From JBMORL01 sp049322335 (GTDB taxonomy: Bacteria > Bacteroidota > Bacteroidia > Flavobacteriales_D > UBA2798): 64,000 bases of DNA. Below, piece by piece: positions 61,458-64,000 of the stretch (position 1 is the stretch's first letter; every line of letters begins with the position of its first letter). The translations under genes and the position numbers were made by a program. The stretch spans positions 109,477 to 173,476 of the forward strand of contig JBMORL010000022.1 in NCBI GenBank assembly GCA_049322335.1, in the 5' to 3' direction. Under the pieces are notes generated by a model, which made no database searches, was not told the origin of the DNA, and worked only from the letters and a program-made list of their open reading frames with translations.

Positions 61458-62939
61458 TCAGCTGCGCCTGTTAATTTTCCACGGAGAAACGGAATTTGAC
61501 CCTTCCACCAGCCTGTTTTTCTCCTTTTTTTGCATTTGAAGAGCTACTGCAACCAGTGCTGCCACCGCCTGCTCCTCTTCGTTTTCAGTACGGAGCATTT
61601 CGGGTTTAAAATAGTGCTGAATAAATTTGGTGTCGAATTTTCCGCTGATGAAGGCCTCGTGCTGAAGTGCAAATGAGCAAAAGGAAAGGGTGGTTTCCAC
61701 GCCCGAAATTTTGTATTCGCTGATGGCACGAATCATGCGCAGGCGGGCTTCTTCGCGGTTTTTTCCCCATACGATCAACTTGGCTATCATCGGGTCGTAA
61801 TAAATGGGAATTTCCATTCCTTCTTCAAAGCCATCATCCACACGAACACCTGTTCCGCGTGGAATTTTATACGTGGTTAATTTTCCAATATCGGGCAAAA
61901 AATTGTTTTCAGGATCTTCGGCACAAACACGAACTTCGATAGAATGCCCGTTGATGGTGAGATCCTCCTGTTTAAAAGAAAGTTTTTCTCCTCGTGCCAC
62001 TTTTATCTGTTCCTTCACTAAGTCCAGCCCCGTTATAAGTTCTGTTACCGGGTGTTCTACCTGCAGGCGCGTATTCATCTCCAGAAAATAAAAATTCAGC
62101 TGGTCGTCTACGAGAAACTCCACTGTTCCTGCACCGAGGTAATGGCAGGCTTTACAAAGATCCACTGCACATTTTCCCATGGCGGCACGTATTTCGGGAG
62201 TAAGACAGGAAGAAGGAGCTTCTTCAATCAATTTCTGATGCCTGCGCTGGATGGAGCATTCACGTTCGAAAAGGTATACAACATTTCCATGTGTATCTGC
62301 CAGCAACTGTATTTCTATATGTCGCGGTGAACCCACATATTTCTCAATAAAAACCGAACCATCACCAAAAGCCGATTCTGCTTCACTTACGGCCCGTTTC
62401 AGTTGTTCTTCGAATTCTTCTTTTTTCTCTACTACCCGCATACCTTTTCCTCCACCGCCTGCCGAAGCTTTTATCAGAACGGGAAAACCGATTTTTTCAC
62501 AGATCTTTTTTGCTTTTTCAATATCGTCAACTGCTCCATCACTTCCCGGCACCATGGGGATGTTGTATTTTTTGGCTGCTTCCTTGGCTCCCAGTTTACT
62601 TCCCATCATTTCCATCGCCTCTGGGGTTGGGCCTATAAAAGTAATGCCCGCCTGTTTTACTTTTCTTGCAAACCCGGCATTTTCAGAGAGAAAACCATAT
62701 CCCGGGTGAATGCCGTCAGCATTCAGTTCTTTTGCCACTTCAATGATCTTATCCCCCAAAAGATAACTCTGATTGGAAGGAGGCGGGCCGATACACACTG
62801 CTTCGTCTGCATACCTTACAAAAAGTGCATTCCTGTCAGCTTCACTGTAAACGGCAACGGTTTTTATTCCCATTTCTTTGCACGTGCGCATCACGCGCAA
62901 TGCAATTTCTCCGCGGTTGGCTACCAATATCTTTTTCAT
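61458..62939 (-). CDS. accC: Biotin carboxylase (acetyl-/acyl-CoA carboxylase subunit)
   Basis: 493 residues. KKILVANRGEIALRVMRTCKEMGI at the start, HPGYGFLSENAGFARKV, the ATP-grasp glycine loop KASAGGGGKGMRVV, FIEKYVGSPRHIEIQLLADTHGNVVYLFERECSIQRRHQK, EAPSSCL, FLEMNTRLQVEHPVTELITGLDLV, and GHSIEVRVCAEDPENNF. It carboxylates biotin with ATP and bicarbonate. No biotin carrier or carboxyltransferase gene is adjacent, so the partner subunits are elsewhere. The C-terminal 40 residues extend past the typical end (about 450), as in many Bacteroidota copies. Confidence 0.96.
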   Translation of the reverse strand: MKKILVANRGEIALRVMRTCKEMGIKTVAVYSEADRNALFVRYADEAVCIGPPPSNQSYLLGDKIIEVAKELNADGIHPGYGFLSENAGFARKVKQAGITFIGPTPEAMEMMGSKLGAKEAAKKYNIPMVPGSDGAVDDIEKAKKICEKIGFPVLIKASAGGGGKGMRVVEKKEEFEEQLKRAVSEAESAFGDGSVFIEKYVGSPRHIEIQLLADTHGNVVYLFERECSIQRRHQKLIEEAPSSCLTPEIRAAMGKCAVDLCKACHYLGAGTVEFLVDDQLNFYFLEMNTRLQVEHPVTELITGLDLVKEQIKVARGEKLSFKQEDLTINGHSIEVRVCAEDPENNFLPDIGKLTTYKIPRGTGVRVDDGFEEGMEIPIYYDPMIAKLIVWGKNREEARLRMIRAISEYKISGVETTLSFCSFALQHEAFISGKFDTKFIQHYFKPEMLRTENEEEQAVAALVAVALQMQKKEKNRLVEGSNSVSPWKINRRS

Positions 62940-63006
62940 CAGCCTTCTATTTTATGTGATAAATGTAAAGAAGATTTAAATGAAGGAGACAAAAAAAAAC
63001 AATAAA

Positions 63007-63789
63007 TTACCAACGGTAATGCAAACCAGCTGATATTCTGAAAAAAAACTGATAATTGGTATTTTCGGATTCAGTTTGAACATTAGGGGCATAGTTATTA
63101 AAAGAATGATTTATCATTTGATTTCTGCAAAACATCATCATTGGAATAAAGTAAATTCCCATATGCTTACCAAAATTCGCCTGGAAACTAAAGTGAGATT
63201 GAATTCCTGATTTGAAATGCCTGGTTCGGGTATGACTGGCATAATATCCTGAACCTGTTGCCACACCATTCGGATTATTCGAGTCATCCACATAAATCCT
63301 GGTTATGGCGGAATAAAACCAATAATCATCCCATTCCAATACACCCGAAACGCCCGCTAAAAGCTTATCTTTTTCCCCAAAAACCGGAAACTCAATTCCT
63401 GCAGCTATTCTCCACTCACTCTCTTTTCCTTTTCGTATAAAACTGGCAACGTTCAATTCGTATGTATATGCCGGAAGTGTATCCGGAAAATCATATTCTC
63501 CCATAATATACTTTAACGTATCTTTTTTTGAAACTCTCGAAAATACCGACACCCGGTATTCCGCTTTCCTGTTTTTACCCATTTTTCTTTTATATACCAT
63601 CTCCATTGGCAATGGCAAAAGGCGCTTACCTTCAAACATATGATTAGAAGCAACTGCTATAGCATTTAATTCAATTCCTAAACTATTCTTTTTTACCGGT
63701 AAAGAATCTTCCTTTACAGAAATTGTATCAGCATTTCCATTAAATAAAAACAACAGAAAAATCGAAAAAAAGAATATCCGGATTTTCAT
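63007..63789 (-). CDS. Hypothetical exported protein
   Basis: 260 residues from ATG 63789 (MKIRIFFFSIFLLFLFNGNA signal peptide); a start 15 residues upstream is possible. The mature part has repeated amphipathic strands (YKRKMGKNRKAEYRVSVFSRV, EWRIAAGIEFPVFGEKDKLLAGVSGVLEWDDYWFYSAITRIYVD, HFSFQANFGKHMGIYFIPMMMF) and ends RISAGLHYRW with a terminal aromatic residue, like a small outer-membrane barrel. Family not recognised. Confidence 0.62.
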   Translation of the reverse strand: MKIRIFFFSIFLLFLFNGNADTISVKEDSLPVKKNSLGIELNAIAVASNHMFEGKRLLPLPMEMVYKRKMGKNRKAEYRVSVFSRVSKKDTLKYIMGEYDFPDTLPAYTYELNVASFIRKGKESEWRIAAGIEFPVFGEKDKLLAGVSGVLEWDDYWFYSAITRIYVDDSNNPNGVATGSGYYASHTRTRHFKSGIQSHFSFQANFGKHMGIYFIPMMMFCRNQMINHSFNNYAPNVQTESENTNYQFFFRISAGLHYRW

Positions 63790-63876
63790 ATTTTGTAAAC
63801 GAAAGAAAAAACGAAATAGTATTATACTTTCCAATAAGATTTTTGTGCAACTAATTTCTGAGCCCTTACAATATCC

Positions 63877-64000
63877 TAATAAAAAATATCAAACACTTTC
63901 TGCCTGTATCCGCAAAGAGCACCCACTCCGCCTGTTACGTTGGAATAGATTAAAACCGGTTCGGCAAAAGGATCGGAATAAATTCCCAGTTCGGCTGTGC
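63877..64000 (-). CDS. C-terminal end of a DUF4249-type lipoprotein
   Basis: The minus-strand frame is open from the window edge to a TAG at 63877-63879 and encodes 40 residues including FAEPVLIYSNVTGGVGALCG. The EP..IYSNV.GG.G.F.. pattern near the C-terminus is typical of DUF4249 proteins, which usually sit beside TonB-dependent receptors. The rest lies outside the window. Confidence 0.65.

Noticed and set aside
1..64000. tRNA or rRNA genes
   Set aside because: Intergenic regions were read for cloverleaf-like arms and rRNA words; nothing convincing was found, though a dedicated search was not possible.

Overview
The window looks like a draft (probably metagenome-assembled) genome fragment from an uncultivated member of the Bacteroidota. 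Supporting signs: several secreted proteins end in type IX secretion (T9SS) type A sorting domains; many starts lack a Shine-Dalgarno; several genes have a TAnnTTTG -7 promoter element just upstream; typical Bacteroidota families occur (YwqK/MORN, DUF4294, DUF4249, HutD, outer-membrane barrels). A run of 100 Ns (2834-2933) marks a scaffold join. No rRNA, tRNA or CRISPR array was recognised.

Layout. 1-9448: housekeeping and surface genes (YdcF-like DUF218 protein, M48 protease, 3-methyladenine glycosylase cut by the gap, OmpA/PD40 protein cut by the gap, ApbE, lipoproteins, a T9SS repeat protein). 9861-25600: an A+T-rich, foreign-looking block that I read as an integron-like gene cassette array without integrase. 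It holds five full attC-like sites and one broken one, each full site ending in a CGTTA core. It carries VOC enzymes; a Pro/aromatic glycine-zipper protein with a TPR-SpoIIE phosphatase and a barrel protein; a HEPN protein; an XRE-Vsr-Dcm-double GHKL ATPase-receiver module; DUF4304; a lipoprotein; and a zinc ribbon/HEPN pair. 25702-30033: Lhr-type helicase. 30174-30922: palindromic dispersed repeats around a GIY-YIG gene. 30958-36213: a minus-strand run with two glycosyltransferases, a YwqK protein, a lipoprotein and a T9SS subtilase. 36380-50818: mnmA, outer-membrane and T9SS proteins, membrane proteins, a TonB-domain protein, a SulP transporter. 50925-52603: a second, solitary cassette (HEPN + TIR). 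52605-64000: ordinary chromosome (lactone oxidase, NUDIX, aldo/keto reductase, HutD, a BNR-repeat protein, accC, and the end of a DUF4249 gene).

The most notable result is the pair of cassette loci. In six cassettes the first 8-10 bases are the reverse complement of the inverse core of that cassette's own attC-like site, the hallmark of integron cassettes that pass through a circular form. Both loci begin with the same leader: a TAnnTTTG promoter element about 80 bases before the first core, then a structured segment with a conserved AGCCAGCCAA motif exactly 50 bases before the core, ending AATAAACAAGTTAG. Both sit between convergent chromosomal genes. Much of the cargo looks like anti-phage or stress modules: three different HEPN-motif proteins, a TIR protein, and a Vsr/Dcm cluster fused to a histidine-kinase-like ATPase and receiver pair that I cannot match to a named system. 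All functional readings of these modules are inference from motifs and context.
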